DNA of 64,000 nucleotides from an uncultured Acetatifactor sp. GTDB taxonomy: Bacteria > Bacillota > Clostridia > Lachnospirales > Lachnospiraceae. The position numbers were made by a program, and so were the translations under genes. Shown piece after piece: positions 16,837 to 25,723 of the stretch; position 1 is the first letter of the stretch; each line of letters opens with the position of its first letter. The DNA lies in contig CAJTPN010000012.1 in the NCBI GenBank assembly GCA_910578185.1, positions 1 to 64,000 of the forward strand, written 5' to 3'. Under the pieces are notes generated by a model that was given only the letters and a program-made list of their open reading frames with translations, made no database searches and was not told the origin of the DNA.

Positions 16837-18384
16837 CTATTCTTTGTCGCGAAACCAGGTGTCAAAAATCCTCCTGGCAATAGGGACCGCATAATCCCCG
16901 CCGCTTCCGGCCCCCTCTACGATTATGGTGACACAGATCTCAGGGTCGTCCGCAGGGGCAAATCCTGTAAACCATGCATGGCTGTCCCCTTTAACATTAT
17001 TATACTCTGCGGAACCTGTCTTCCCGGCTGCAGTATAATTTCTCCCGGATAGGCTTTTGGCAGTGCCCCCTTCCACCACAGCCGTCATCAACCCCTTTAA
17101 TACCGCCGCCTCTTCTATGCTCATCAAACGTCCGTAGGCATCCGGCTTAAATTCCTTTACCAGATCTCCCATATCATTTTCTACATGATCAACCACATAT
17201 GGTCTCATCAAGATCCCCTCGTTGGCAATGGCGCTTGTTATCATATTCAGATGCATCGGCGTGATCTGGGTCTTTCCCTGGCCAATGGAAGTCTGCATCA
17301 TTTCCGCATCCGATTCTGTCACAGAGATACTGCTCTTGGCATATGGCAACATAATGGGCAACGGTTCGTCAAACAAAAGCTTTTCCAAAGTCTCTCCAAA
17401 GCGCTCCCGATCCAACTCCATCCCGATATTGGCAAAAGAAGCGTTACAGGACTTGGCAAAAGAACTTACAAAGTCCACCCTTCCGTGATTGGTTCCATGA
17501 TAGCACCGAATGCGGTTTCCTCCCGACTGAAATGAACCTGAACACTGATAGGAATAATCATTATAGGTCTCCGGGTTTTCCTTTATATATTCCAGCGCAG
17601 TAACAATCTTAAAAGTGGATCCCGGAGGATACAGCCCCTGAACCGCACGATTGAGAAGTACGGAACTATTTTCGTTCTCAATCAGAGAATCCCATATCTC
17701 ATTGATTTTATTGGGGTCGAAATCCGGATGGGACACCATGGCTAGTAGCTTTCCCGTCTTTACCTCCGTCACCACAACGGCTCCCCTGTAAATGTCAAGC
17801 TGGCTATCCGCCACCTGCTGAAGCGCCACATCCAAAGTGGTATAAACATTGTCCCCCGGGTTTTTTACGCCGGCAATATCATTTGCCGCTTTATTTGCAA
17901 GAGAGGTACTTGTACGAATCAGGTAATAATTTGCAAGCGCCTCCACACCCATGCGGCCTCTGCAGGAATACCCCACAATGTGAGAAAACAGTTCTTCATA
18001 GGGATACACCCTTTTCTCCGTCTGTTCCTCATCCACAACGGTCTGTGCAAGCGTCTCTCCATTCCTGTCATAAATCCCTCCTCTGAAATTGCGGGAAAGC
18101 AAAATTTCCTGTCTGGAGTTGTAGCTGTTGTTGATCATTTCCTCTTCCCTGGTGGCGGTAAAATATGCCAGATACCCCACCATTACCAAGAACAGCGTTG
18201 CAAAAAATCCCCCCGTCAAAAAAACTTCCCGCCGATTCCCCCTGCCACATCTTTTCTTCCTTTCAGCTCTTGTTTTTTTTCCGGGTTCTGGAGACTGTTC
18301 CTCCCTCTTTTCCGTCATCTGTTCCTGCGGCTTTTCTTTCCCCTCTTTCCCCAACGTTGGTTCCCTGTTCTGCTTTCTCTGCAA
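16837..18384 (-). CDS. Class B penicillin-binding protein, peptidoglycan transpeptidase
   Basis: This membrane-anchored transpeptidase cross-links peptidoglycan strands made by a SEDS polymerase. A basic cytoplasmic tail precedes one membrane helix (residues 54-75). The catalytic motifs are STFK (in YPPGSTFKIV), SCN (in FAKSCNASF) and KTGS (in AAGKTGSAEY). The short N-terminal dimerisation region resembles PbpA-type proteins and not FtsI or MrdA, which are longer. The first start is a TTG with AGGAAGGAGGG upstream, and it makes a 122-bp overlap with the SEDS gene. The ATG at codon 23 (18318), with AGGA upstream, would cut that to 56 bp. The pairing with a SEDS protein is typical of an elongation or sporulation synthase. 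Confidence 0.9.
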   Translation of the reverse strand: MQRKQNREPTLGKEGKEKPQEQMTEKREEQSPEPGKKTRAERKKRCGRGNRREVFLTGGFFATLFLVMVGYLAYFTATREEEMINNSYNSRQEILLSRNFRGGIYDRNGETLAQTVVDEEQTEKRVYPYEELFSHIVGYSCRGRMGVEALANYYLIRTSTSLANKAANDIAGVKNPGDNVYTTLDVALQQVADSQLDIYRGAVVVTEVKTGKLLAMVSHPDFDPNKINEIWDSLIENENSSVLLNRAVQGLYPPGSTFKIVTALEYIKENPETYNDYSYQCSGSFQSGGNRIRCYHGTNHGRVDFVSSFAKSCNASFANIGMELDRERFGETLEKLLFDEPLPIMLPYAKSSISVTESDAEMMQTSIGQGKTQITPMHLNMITSAIANEGILMRPYVVDHVENDMGDLVKEFKPDAYGRLMSIEEAAVLKGLMTAVVEGGTAKSLSGRNYTAAGKTGSAEYNNVKGDSHAWFTGFAPADDPEICVTIIVEGAGSGGDYAVPIARRIFDTWFRDKE

Positions 18385-19708
18385 CTTCTCTCCCTCCTTC
18401 CTGCCTCAGTCCGAAATGAGTCGCCTGCATATGAATTCTCTGAATCAGAAAAAACATAATCATCGTAGCCATTACGGAACTGCCCCCATAACTGACAAAA
18501 GGCAGGGTCACTCCCGTGAGAGGAATCAGCTTAATTCCTCCTCCGATGGTCAAAAATATTTGAAATACATACATGATCCCAATTCCATATACGATCAGTT
18601 GATAAAAGCGATCCTGGATCCCAAGCGCTAATTTCATCATAGACAAAAAACAAACCAGGGTGATAAGGATCAAGCCAATACCAAAAATCACACCCAATTC
18701 TTCACACACAGCAGAAAAAATAAAATCCTGCTCCACGTAAGGAATCGCACTTGGATTACCCTTCATGAGCCCCATGCCAAACCAACTGCCGCTTCCGATG
18801 GCAAACAGGGACTGGGTAATGGCATACCCTTTGGAATCAATATAGACCCAGGGATCTCTCCACGCAAGAACCCGGGTGCGGACATGAGCAAACAGCAGAT
18901 ACGCCGCCCATGCGGCACCGCTTCCTCCCACAGCCCCCATAAGCAGATATAGATAATTCTTTGTCGCCGCAAACACCACAAACACATATGCCACAAAATA
19001 AATCAGAGCGCTGCCCAAGTCCTTCGATACCACCAGCAATATCACATGTATCCCCGCAAAAACCGCCGTCAGCGCCACGCGCAGGAATGTAACTTTTTCC
19101 CGCAATACTCCCGCCAGATAAAACAGAAACAATATTTTTACAAATTCCGAAGGCTGAAACGTCACTTCTCCTAATGTAAATGTGATTTTGGAGCCATGCG
19201 TAACCTCCCCAAGGATATATACCGCCGCCAATAGAAAGATACCTCCAAAGCCATACAGCCATGTCAGTTTTTTCAGGAAACGTATCTTTGACAACAGCCA
19301 AGGAATAAAGAGCGTTACCGCCAGGGACGCCAGCGCAATGATATACTGCCGTACCGCCCTGTCGAAAGATATCCGGGAGATAACACACAGTCCAATTCCA
19401 AGCAGCATGCACATATTGTTCAGCAACAATCGATTCACCTGTTCATATATCATGGGTACCATCACTGATGCTGCCAGCAGAAATATCTGTACAAACACAT
19501 ACAGAAAAACATACTCCAAATCCTGACTCACAAGCGCCAGATCTGCGAACATGAGCAGCTGCATTCCAAACATAATCAGGTTTTGTATGATGTATAATAT
19601 CCTTTTCTTTTCCAGCTTATCCGTCAGGCATAGAAAACTGCACAGGGTATAAAGCAGCATGCTTCCCGCTATGACATATTTGGATATTTCAGTAATATAT
19701 TCCTTCAT
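18263..19708 (-). CDS. SEDS-family peptidoglycan glycosyltransferase (FtsW/RodA/SpoVE)
   Basis: SEDS proteins polymerise lipid II into glycan strands across the membrane. The 481-residue protein has about 10 hydrophobic helices, TFQPSEFVKILFLFYLA, VVSKDLGSALIYF (holding the catalytic Asp in the loop after the SKD) and the C-terminal LPLTGVTLPFVSYGGSS-like signature (here IPLTGVTLPFVSYGGSS). The last 60 residues are a charged Gly/Glu/Lys tail that is read through by the start of the PBP gene. It could be the RodA, FtsW or SpoVE paralogue, and its pairing with a short PBP leans towards RodA or SpoVE. No mreBCD or division genes are next to it. Confidence 0.93.
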   Translation of the reverse strand: MKEYITEISKYVIAGSMLLYTLCSFLCLTDKLEKKRILYIIQNLIMFGMQLLMFADLALVSQDLEYVFLYVFVQIFLLAASVMVPMIYEQVNRLLLNNMCMLLGIGLCVISRISFDRAVRQYIIALASLAVTLFIPWLLSKIRFLKKLTWLYGFGGIFLLAAVYILGEVTHGSKITFTLGEVTFQPSEFVKILFLFYLAGVLREKVTFLRVALTAVFAGIHVILLVVSKDLGSALIYFVAYVFVVFAATKNYLYLLMGAVGGSGAAWAAYLLFAHVRTRVLAWRDPWVYIDSKGYAITQSLFAIGSGSWFGMGLMKGNPSAIPYVEQDFIFSAVCEELGVIFGIGLILITLVCFLSMMKLALGIQDRFYQLIVYGIGIMYVFQIFLTIGGGIKLIPLTGVTLPFVSYGGSSVMATMIMFFLIQRIHMQATHFGLRQEGGREVAEKAEQGTNVGERGERKAAGTDDGKEGGTVSRTRKKNKS

Positions 19709-19724
19709 AAAAAAATTCCTTTTG

Positions 19725-22004
19725 TTATTCTACGCCCCGCTTCTCGTGACCGGTTGTGTATTCCCCGGACGACAGCGTTTTATCCCCCAAAAAGGCATCC
19801 AGAAGCTGTCTGACCTCCCCTGCGGATTCCAGCGTAAAATCCATTCGCAAATCCACCTGTTCCTTCCATTTTGGGATCTCCCTGTACAAGGAAAACGGCA
19901 CGCTGTTATAAATAATATTCATACAGTGCAGGCAGTTGATTTCCACCGGAAAATCCTTGTGATATCTGTCTTCCAACAGCGCTTGGTATCTGTCTTCCCG
20001 TTCCCTGAGACATCCATTCCCCGCTTTCTCATCCCCGCTGTCCCCCCAGATCTTCACCGACCCCTTTTTACACTGTCCCAGAGTACGCCCCAGACAATTT
20101 GCAGTAATCATCATAGGAATGCGGCTATAAACAATTTTTTCCCAAGGCAGATTTCCAAGCAGGCTTCTCTGTTCTGAAGCTTTGAGCTCATACGGAATAC
20201 AGAATCCTTCCATTCCTGCCGCAAGCTCCCTTGCGGCAAATCTATTCCAGACATACAAGCCGGCATCCGCTCTGCATGGCAGTTTCCCCCTGCTTCGCAC
20301 ATAGCCGTAACCATCCATGGAACGAACCAGAAATCCCCCAAAAACACCGCCTGCTTCCGTTTTTTCATATAACCGTTCCAGGTATCCCTTGTCCGATTCC
20401 CGTAAAATATACGGCAGCGCCACATATTTAGTACATGTGTGGGGAAGTTTGCTGCACAGGGCAGATACCCTGCTCCACTCCTGGACCGCCAAATCACCCT
20501 CCACATAAATCCTTACAGGCTGCCGATATGGGTTTTCTGTCAACCATTCCACAACTCCTTCCAGCTGAGAGAGCGTATGCACCAGAAGCACCCAAATGGG
20601 CCGGGATGGTAAGAAGTGAGACGCGACGTCTGCCAATTTTCCACAGGCTCCGGGATTTTTATCCAGCGCATTTTTGTATCCGCCCACCGCAAGAATCTGT
20701 TCCTCCAGTTTTTCCACCGCAGCCCTTCTCAATTCGTTGATCTTTTTTAATGGATAGAATACATGTTCCCCCACGGTCACGGTCATCTTTTCCACATAAA
20801 AGGCGCTTTCTCCCAATCGCCCCAACTGCTTTGTAACATTTTCCTGGGAAATTGGCTGCTTACAGGCCGCTTCCACCAAATCCCCCATGACGCAAACACA
20901 AATATCACCCCACTGCAGAATAACTTCCGCCTGTTGGCCCACTTGAAACAAAGCCGAGACCATTACGGGCAGCTTAAGCCTTTTATCTATGTAGCTCTCA
21001 CGAATACTTTGCAAAAGAGCCTGTTCGCTTCCGCTGTAGGAAGGACTTTCCATTGTTACCATTTCGCTTCCGTTTCGCTTAAAATAATATCCGTCCTGCA
21101 CCTGGGTTCTGATATAAAGAGAATTCAAAAACTTTTCATCATCTTTTTCCACCTCAAAAGCTTCTGCCGCTTCCTTCGGACCTTTTTTCTCCCTCAGTTC
21201 ATAATATCTGTCAATGTAACGTCTGTATACACTCGTAACACCGGCTGCATATTCCGGCTTCTTCATGCGCCCTTCAATTTTAAAGGAATCTATCCCCGCC
21301 TCTATCAGCTGCGGAATGTGGCGGATGGTACACATATCCTTTAAACTTAAGGGATAGCACGCCTCCCGCCTGACATTTCCAACACTTACGGAATAACACA
21401 GCCTACAGGGCTGGGCGCATCGTCCTCTGTTCCCGCTTCTGCCCCCAACGATACTGCTAAACAGGCATTGTCCTGAATAGCAATAGCACATTGCCCCGTG
21501 AATAAAGGCTTCCAGTTCAATATCCGCCTGCTTCTTCATCAAGATCAGTTCCTGCAATCCAAGCTCCCTGGCCGGCACCACGCGGCATGCTCCCATTTCT
21601 TTTAAAAGCAATGCGCCATATCCGCTGCACAAAGTCATCTGTGTACTGACATGCAGCTTCCAGCCGGGGAAATTCTCCCTGATAAACCGAAAAACTCCTA
21701 AATCCTGCACGATCACCGCATCCATTCCGGCCTCATAAAAAGGATATAGATAATCATACAATTCGGAAAATTCGCTCTCCTTCAGCAGCGTATTCACCGT
21801 CAAATATAGTTTTCGCCCCAAAAGATGCCCATATTTGATACACTCCAAAAGTTTTTCCCTTGTAAAATTCTCCGCATAAGCCCTGGCGCCAAACCTGTCC
21901 CCCGCCAGATAAACCGCATCCGCACCTCCCCGTATCGCCCCATAAAATCCTTCCTCGCATCCGGCGGGTGCCAGCAGTTCTACCATATGTTGTCTATTTC
22001 CCAT
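19725..22004 (-). CDS. U32 family peptidase with DUF3656
   Basis: U32 proteins are often annotated as collagenases, but related members (RlhA, YrrN/O) act in RNA modification, so the activity is uncertain. The 759-residue protein begins MVELLAPAGCEEGFYGAIRGGADAVYLAG. QCLFSSIVGGRSGNRGRCAQPCRL then carries the conserved Cys-rich signature, in which four cysteines may bind an iron-sulfur cluster. A second half holds the DUF3656 repeat domain. The ATG at 22004 is preceded by AAGGAAG. A longer frame to 22073 adds a basic, non-homologous start. It follows zapA by 160 bp and precedes the SEDS gene by 16 bp. Confidence 0.9.
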   Translation of the reverse strand: MGNRQHMVELLAPAGCEEGFYGAIRGGADAVYLAGDRFGARAYAENFTREKLLECIKYGHLLGRKLYLTVNTLLKESEFSELYDYLYPFYEAGMDAVIVQDLGVFRFIRENFPGWKLHVSTQMTLCSGYGALLLKEMGACRVVPARELGLQELILMKKQADIELEAFIHGAMCYCYSGQCLFSSIVGGRSGNRGRCAQPCRLCYSVSVGNVRREACYPLSLKDMCTIRHIPQLIEAGIDSFKIEGRMKKPEYAAGVTSVYRRYIDRYYELREKKGPKEAAEAFEVEKDDEKFLNSLYIRTQVQDGYYFKRNGSEMVTMESPSYSGSEQALLQSIRESYIDKRLKLPVMVSALFQVGQQAEVILQWGDICVCVMGDLVEAACKQPISQENVTKQLGRLGESAFYVEKMTVTVGEHVFYPLKKINELRRAAVEKLEEQILAVGGYKNALDKNPGACGKLADVASHFLPSRPIWVLLVHTLSQLEGVVEWLTENPYRQPVRIYVEGDLAVQEWSRVSALCSKLPHTCTKYVALPYILRESDKGYLERLYEKTEAGGVFGGFLVRSMDGYGYVRSRGKLPCRADAGLYVWNRFAARELAAGMEGFCIPYELKASEQRSLLGNLPWEKIVYSRIPMMITANCLGRTLGQCKKGSVKIWGDSGDEKAGNGCLREREDRYQALLEDRYHKDFPVEINCLHCMNIIYNSVPFSLYREIPKWKEQVDLRMDFTLESAGEVRQLLDAFLGDKTLSSGEYTTGHEKRGVE

Positions 22005-22164
22005 ATCATCTTCCTTTATGTGGTCTGTCCGGGTAACATCCGGCCAAGCAAAACCTTTTTGCCAAAGCCGCATGCTCCTGTCCCTTCAGCGATTCCCCTG
22101 TAGCCAAAACAGTATCATCAAGAAAAGCTGCCCGGTTTCGGACAGCTCCTGTTACATAACAACC

Positions 22165-22545
22165 TTACTTTTTCCTCGGTTCTGATTTGGGTGGATTCTG
22201 TGCCTGTTGCAGAACTTTTATTTCTTCCTCAGAGCTTTCCAGCTTTATCTGCGCGGATATCAACTCATGTTTTAAGTCATAAAGCTCCTTGTCCTTGGCC
22301 TGCAGTTCCTCTTCCAAAATCGTGATCTGCCTCTTTGCCTTAAAGAAATCATCAGCAATATTCAGCTGCAGCAAGACGGCCTGCGTATCCATAGGCTGCC
22401 TGCGGAAGCTGTCGATCTTATTATATTCATTCATTTTATTATTGATATAAGACGCAACCTTCTGCAAGTATTCCTCACTCTCATAGCCGCTCAAGGTAAA
22501 TACCTTGCCACCTATTATAACTTCCGTATCTGTTTTGGATGCCAT
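22165..22545 (-). CDS. zapA: Cell division protein ZapA
   Basis: ZapA bundles FtsZ filaments at mid-cell. The 126-residue protein starts TEVIIGGKVFTLSGYESEEY, the family's N-terminal beta-hairpin. A long C-terminal coiled coil (about residues 60-115) follows, with a QLNIADDFFKAKRQI stretch typical of Firmicutes ZapA. AAGGGG precedes the start by 9 bp. The U32 peptidase gene follows, as is common for zapA in Clostridia. Confidence 0.9.
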   Translation of the reverse strand: MASKTDTEVIIGGKVFTLSGYESEEYLQKVASYINNKMNEYNKIDSFRRQPMDTQAVLLQLNIADDFFKAKRQITILEEELQAKDKELYDLKHELISAQIKLESSEEEIKVLQQAQNPPKSEPRKK

Positions 22546-22652
22546 ATGCCGATACCCCTTTTGTAAACTACCTGATCTCTTCCGTTAAATTCTATTATAT
22601 ATCATTTTATTAAATCAGGCAAGCAAAAAAAGTCCACCTCCACTACAAACGC

Positions 22653-22823
22653 ATGAATGTTCTTTTAGTGAAAACAATTCTACGCGAAAACCGCATCCCG
22701 ATTGAAATCACCCAGACTACCGCCCCATTCTTCTCCAAGGCAAACACGGCCTATGTGAAGAAATCCGCCCAGGAGTTAAAAGCCGGAAAAGGCACCGCCC
22801 ATTTCCAAATTCAGCTGGAATAA
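22653..22823 (+). CDS. Possible antitoxin-like small protein
   Basis: The frame from ATG 22653 to TAA 22821-22823 encodes 56 residues. It ends FFSKANTAYVKKSAQELKAG then KGTAHFQIQLE, which resembles the C-terminal end of RelB- or Phd-type antitoxins in gut Clostridia, where a KGTxHELIEV-like tail recurs. No ribosome site is visible, and no toxin gene follows. The gene converges with the minus-strand gene ending at 22811 and overlaps it by 13 bp. It may be the remains of a toxin-antitoxin pair, or a chance reading frame. Confidence 0.4.
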   Translation: MNVLLVKTILRENRIPIEITQTTAPFFSKANTAYVKKSAQELKAGKGTAHFQIQLE

Positions 22824-23503
22824 TTCTCCAGAAAATCAAAAAGCTTTTCCTCATTTTCAATCCACATCATCTCCATAATTTTCCTTTGTAACGCCTCCGG
22901 CAGCGTCTCCAATATAATATCCGTCTCAATGTATATGGTCTCCCTGTTTTCCTGATAAACAACCACTTCATTGTCATAAACCGCAAGATAATATCCATTG
23001 CCTGGCTGTAAAAATTTATAGTTTTTCTGCACTACAACCCGCTCTTTAGAAAAAGCAAGTACCTCCAGGCTCACAAATCCCCTCTCCAACTCCGACAAGG
23101 GCGGGGCTTTTTCATAAATTTCCATGGCCTGCAAAAATTGCTCCCTGTCCATCCCCACATACATGTTGGGCAGACGCTGTGTGGTTTCCACCACCGTATG
23201 ATTCAAGATATCCGTCTCTTCCAACACAAACTTAGTATCCACGCAAAGCGTCACGGCCGTCACTGCCGCCTCAAGGGAATTTTCCCCTTCGGAATCCTCT
23301 CCGTCCGGCTTTTCCTCACTCACTTGCCCGTCGCCAATATTTTCGGTCATGTTTTGATTTAGTAGTTCCTGCTCAAAATGGCTTTCTCTCCGATTTGTTC
23401 CGTCCTGCTCAAAATAAACGGAAGTCTTTATTCCAGCATAAAACCCCACCCCCACCAGAAGCGGAATCATCAAAAATAAGCCGATACTCTTAAACCCTTT
23501 CAT
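22811..23503 (-). CDS. Membrane-anchored protein with a BofC-like C-terminus
   Basis: The protein has 230 residues. An N-terminal signal-anchor helix (about residues 6-26) is followed by an acidic low-complexity stretch and a soluble domain. The end (GNGYYLAVYDNEVVVYQ, then ETLPEALQRKIMEMM and EEKLFDFLENYSS) resembles the C-terminal domain of BofC, a forespore protein that controls SpoIVB in Bacillus. The resemblance is by pattern only and needs a profile search. An extracytoplasmic location is likely. There is no clear operon partner, because the flippase downstream is 110 bp away on the same strand but upstream in transcription. Confidence 0.6.
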   Translation of the reverse strand: MKGFKSIGLFLMIPLLVGVGFYAGIKTSVYFEQDGTNRRESHFEQELLNQNMTENIGDGQVSEEKPDGEDSEGENSLEAAVTAVTLCVDTKFVLEETDILNHTVVETTQRLPNMYVGMDREQFLQAMEIYEKAPPLSELERGFVSLEVLAFSKERVVVQKNYKFLQPGNGYYLAVYDNEVVVYQENRETIYIETDIILETLPEALQRKIMEMMWIENEEKLFDFLENYSS

Positions 23504-23612
23504 TAAATGCTTCTCCCGTCCTCAACAAACCTTTTGGCATTAATAAGTATCAGCTTTTTCTATTTATTTATGCATATAAAATAATTTCCGGTATCATGGG
23601 GCTCTAACTGTT

Positions 23613-25208
23613 TTAAATCAAACGCAACGTACGCCCTAACGCAATCACCAGACGACCGCCGGGCATCACATCCAGCTCCTGATCTCTGAAATTTCTAAGC
23701 AGCAACAACACCACCCAATAGGATACTCCCGCCACTGCCAGAGCAAGCAATAAAGTCAAATATGGAGGCAGAACCAAAGCAAACAATCGGCTAAACAACA
23801 TGCATAACAACCCTGCCACGCCTCCCCCGCCCAAAGGGATCACCAGAACCTGAAGCCAATCTATCCGCATTCGCATCTGCCGATAGGACAGCATCCCCAA
23901 TAAGATACAAATTACAAACATTCCCGCCATACCGCCATAAACCAGTGACAAGATACCTGCCTTTCCAATTCCAAAAGTAATCATGACTATGATCATATAA
24001 ATCATGTCCCCAATGCCTACGGCTCCCATAACGGGCATTTTCTTCCCCGCTATCAATAAAAATCTTTTAAAATAGGACGACAGCGCCATAAAAATAATCA
24101 TGGTAGACCCGCCCAAAAGCATCTGCAGCGCCGTCTCCGAACTTTCCGGACTGATCACCGCCAAAAGCTGCGTCCCCATTACGGCCACAAACACGGCGCC
24201 AAAAATACCATGCACCAGACAAATATGAACACCTGTCTGAAACAGATTCCTTGCCGCTTTGGATTCCTCCCTTCTGATACCTGCATAGGTTTTACCAATG
24301 ATCGGTATGGTTGAAGCGGAAATCCCGAAAGACGCAATGCCGCATACCGACAGATAAATTCCCGCGTACATCCCATAATCCCCAACCGCTTCCAGCTCCG
24401 AGGCTCTGCAGAAAAGGAAAACTCCCAATACCAACGGCAGCGTCTCCAGAAATTTTATAATGCACTGCTGCCACCTGGATGCCCATAAAACGCCAATCCC
24501 GTAAAGCATTGGCTCCGCAGACAGGTTATCCTGTCGGCTCCTTTTGTCTAAACGGCGGCTGCCTTTATATACCATTCCCAGAAAAAATATAACCAAGAGT
24601 TCCGCCAAATTCATCGCAATGGCAAACCCAACGCCGCCGTACATGGAAGTGTAGTTTTCCTCCTGCAGCAATGCGCTTACCTTCTCCCCATAACCTTTCA
24701 GAATCCCATAGAACAAAAAGCCGAAAGCAAGCGTAAAAATCTGGCGCATTACACCTGCCACCGCCGTCAGAGACTCTGTACCTTCTCCATAAAAATACCC
24801 TAAGATAACGGCTGAGATGGATCGTAATAACAGAATGGGAGAAATCACCATAAGAATCAATGTGCTGCAGGGAATCCTGAAAATCTCTTCCGCCACCGGC
24901 CCCGCCAAAAGAAACATGGTCAGACTTCCCAGAATCCCCAGCACCGCATGACAAATCATAGCGCTCCGACGCATCTGCTGCCCGTTCTTATACTGCCCCT
25001 TGTTTCTTCTGCTTCTGAGCAGCTTACCCAACGTATCCGACAGACTGCCGCCCAATATGCTCCACAACAGCCAAAATACCTCCAACGCCACAATCATATA
25101 TGCGGCACCGTTATGCCCCGTCAATCGCACTATCACCAATATGGTAAGCAATGTCAATATATTGGAGATTTCTTCCGCCTGCCTTCTTCTCACCTCAGCC
25201 CGATTCAT
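23613..25208 (-). CDS. MOP-superfamily flippase, polysaccharide biosynthesis type
   Basis: The 531-residue protein has about 14 predicted membrane helices and the architecture of MOP exporters (oligosaccharide flippases, SpoVB or MurJ-like). Its start (RRRQAEEISNILTLLTILVIVRLTG) and a middle AGIYLSVCGIASFGISASTIPIIGK fit the SpoVB/polysaccharide branch better than MATE drug exporters. It could move a lipid-linked glycan or lipid II, and the substrate is not readable. AGGGACACAGG precedes the ATG. It lies 15 bp downstream of ybeY and is probably the last gene of the yqfC-yqfD-phoH-ybeY operon, which hints at a link to the sporulation envelope. Confidence 0.8.
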   Translation of the reverse strand: MNRAEVRRRQAEEISNILTLLTILVIVRLTGHNGAAYMIVALEVFWLLWSILGGSLSDTLGKLLRSRRNKGQYKNGQQMRRSAMICHAVLGILGSLTMFLLAGPVAEEIFRIPCSTLILMVISPILLLRSISAVILGYFYGEGTESLTAVAGVMRQIFTLAFGFLFYGILKGYGEKVSALLQEENYTSMYGGVGFAIAMNLAELLVIFFLGMVYKGSRRLDKRSRQDNLSAEPMLYGIGVLWASRWQQCIIKFLETLPLVLGVFLFCRASELEAVGDYGMYAGIYLSVCGIASFGISASTIPIIGKTYAGIRREESKAARNLFQTGVHICLVHGIFGAVFVAVMGTQLLAVISPESSETALQMLLGGSTMIIFMALSSYFKRFLLIAGKKMPVMGAVGIGDMIYMIIVMITFGIGKAGILSLVYGGMAGMFVICILLGMLSYRQMRMRIDWLQVLVIPLGGGGVAGLLCMLFSRLFALVLPPYLTLLLALAVAGVSYWVVLLLLRNFRDQELDVMPGGRLVIALGRTLRLI

Positions 25209-25222
25209 CCTGTGTCCCTCAA

Positions 25223-25723
25223 TTAATCTCTAGTAATGCCCAAGCCCTCCAATATCTCTTCCTGCTTGCGCTCCATAACTTTGCCCTGTGTCTCTTCCAT
25301 ATGGTCATATCCGCACAGATGAAGCATACTATGCGCCAAAAGAAAGGCAAATTCCCTCCTGACACTATGCCCATAGCTTTCCGCCTGTGCAAAAACCCTT
25401 TCCGCACAGATCATAATATCTCCTAAGATCAGTTCCCCCGTTTCCGGATCAAAGTAGTCCGCCTCCAGATTTTCATCCACATCAAAGACTCCTTCCTGAG
25501 AAAATTCCAGATTCGGAAAAGAAAGCACATCCGTCTCCCTGTCAATGCCCCTGTATTCTTTATTCAGTTCCCAAATGCCTTCGCTGTCCGTTATGACCAG
25601 GTTCACCTGCACTTCATAGGGACAGCCCTCCTGTTCCAAAACTGCCTCACATACAGCTCTTACCGTATCCTCTACGGAAAAATCAAACAGGAGGTCTGTC
25701 TCATTCTCAACCCAAAAAGTCAT
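25223..25723 (-). CDS. ybeY: Endoribonuclease YbeY
   Basis: YbeY is a zinc-dependent RNase needed for 16S rRNA 3'-end maturation and ribosome quality control. The metal-binding motif H-X3-H-X5-H is present as HSMLHLCGYDH (His131, His135, His141) in a 166-residue protein, with the typical ETDVLSFP strand before it. It overlaps the phoH stop codon by 4 bp (ATGA), so the two are translated together, as in most Firmicutes. Confidence 0.95.
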   Translation of the reverse strand: MTFWVENETDLLFDFSVEDTVRAVCEAVLEQEGCPYEVQVNLVITDSEGIWELNKEYRGIDRETDVLSFPNLEFSQEGVFDVDENLEADYFDPETGELILGDIMICAERVFAQAESYGHSVRREFAFLLAHSMLHLCGYDHMEETQGKVMERKQEEILEGLGITRD

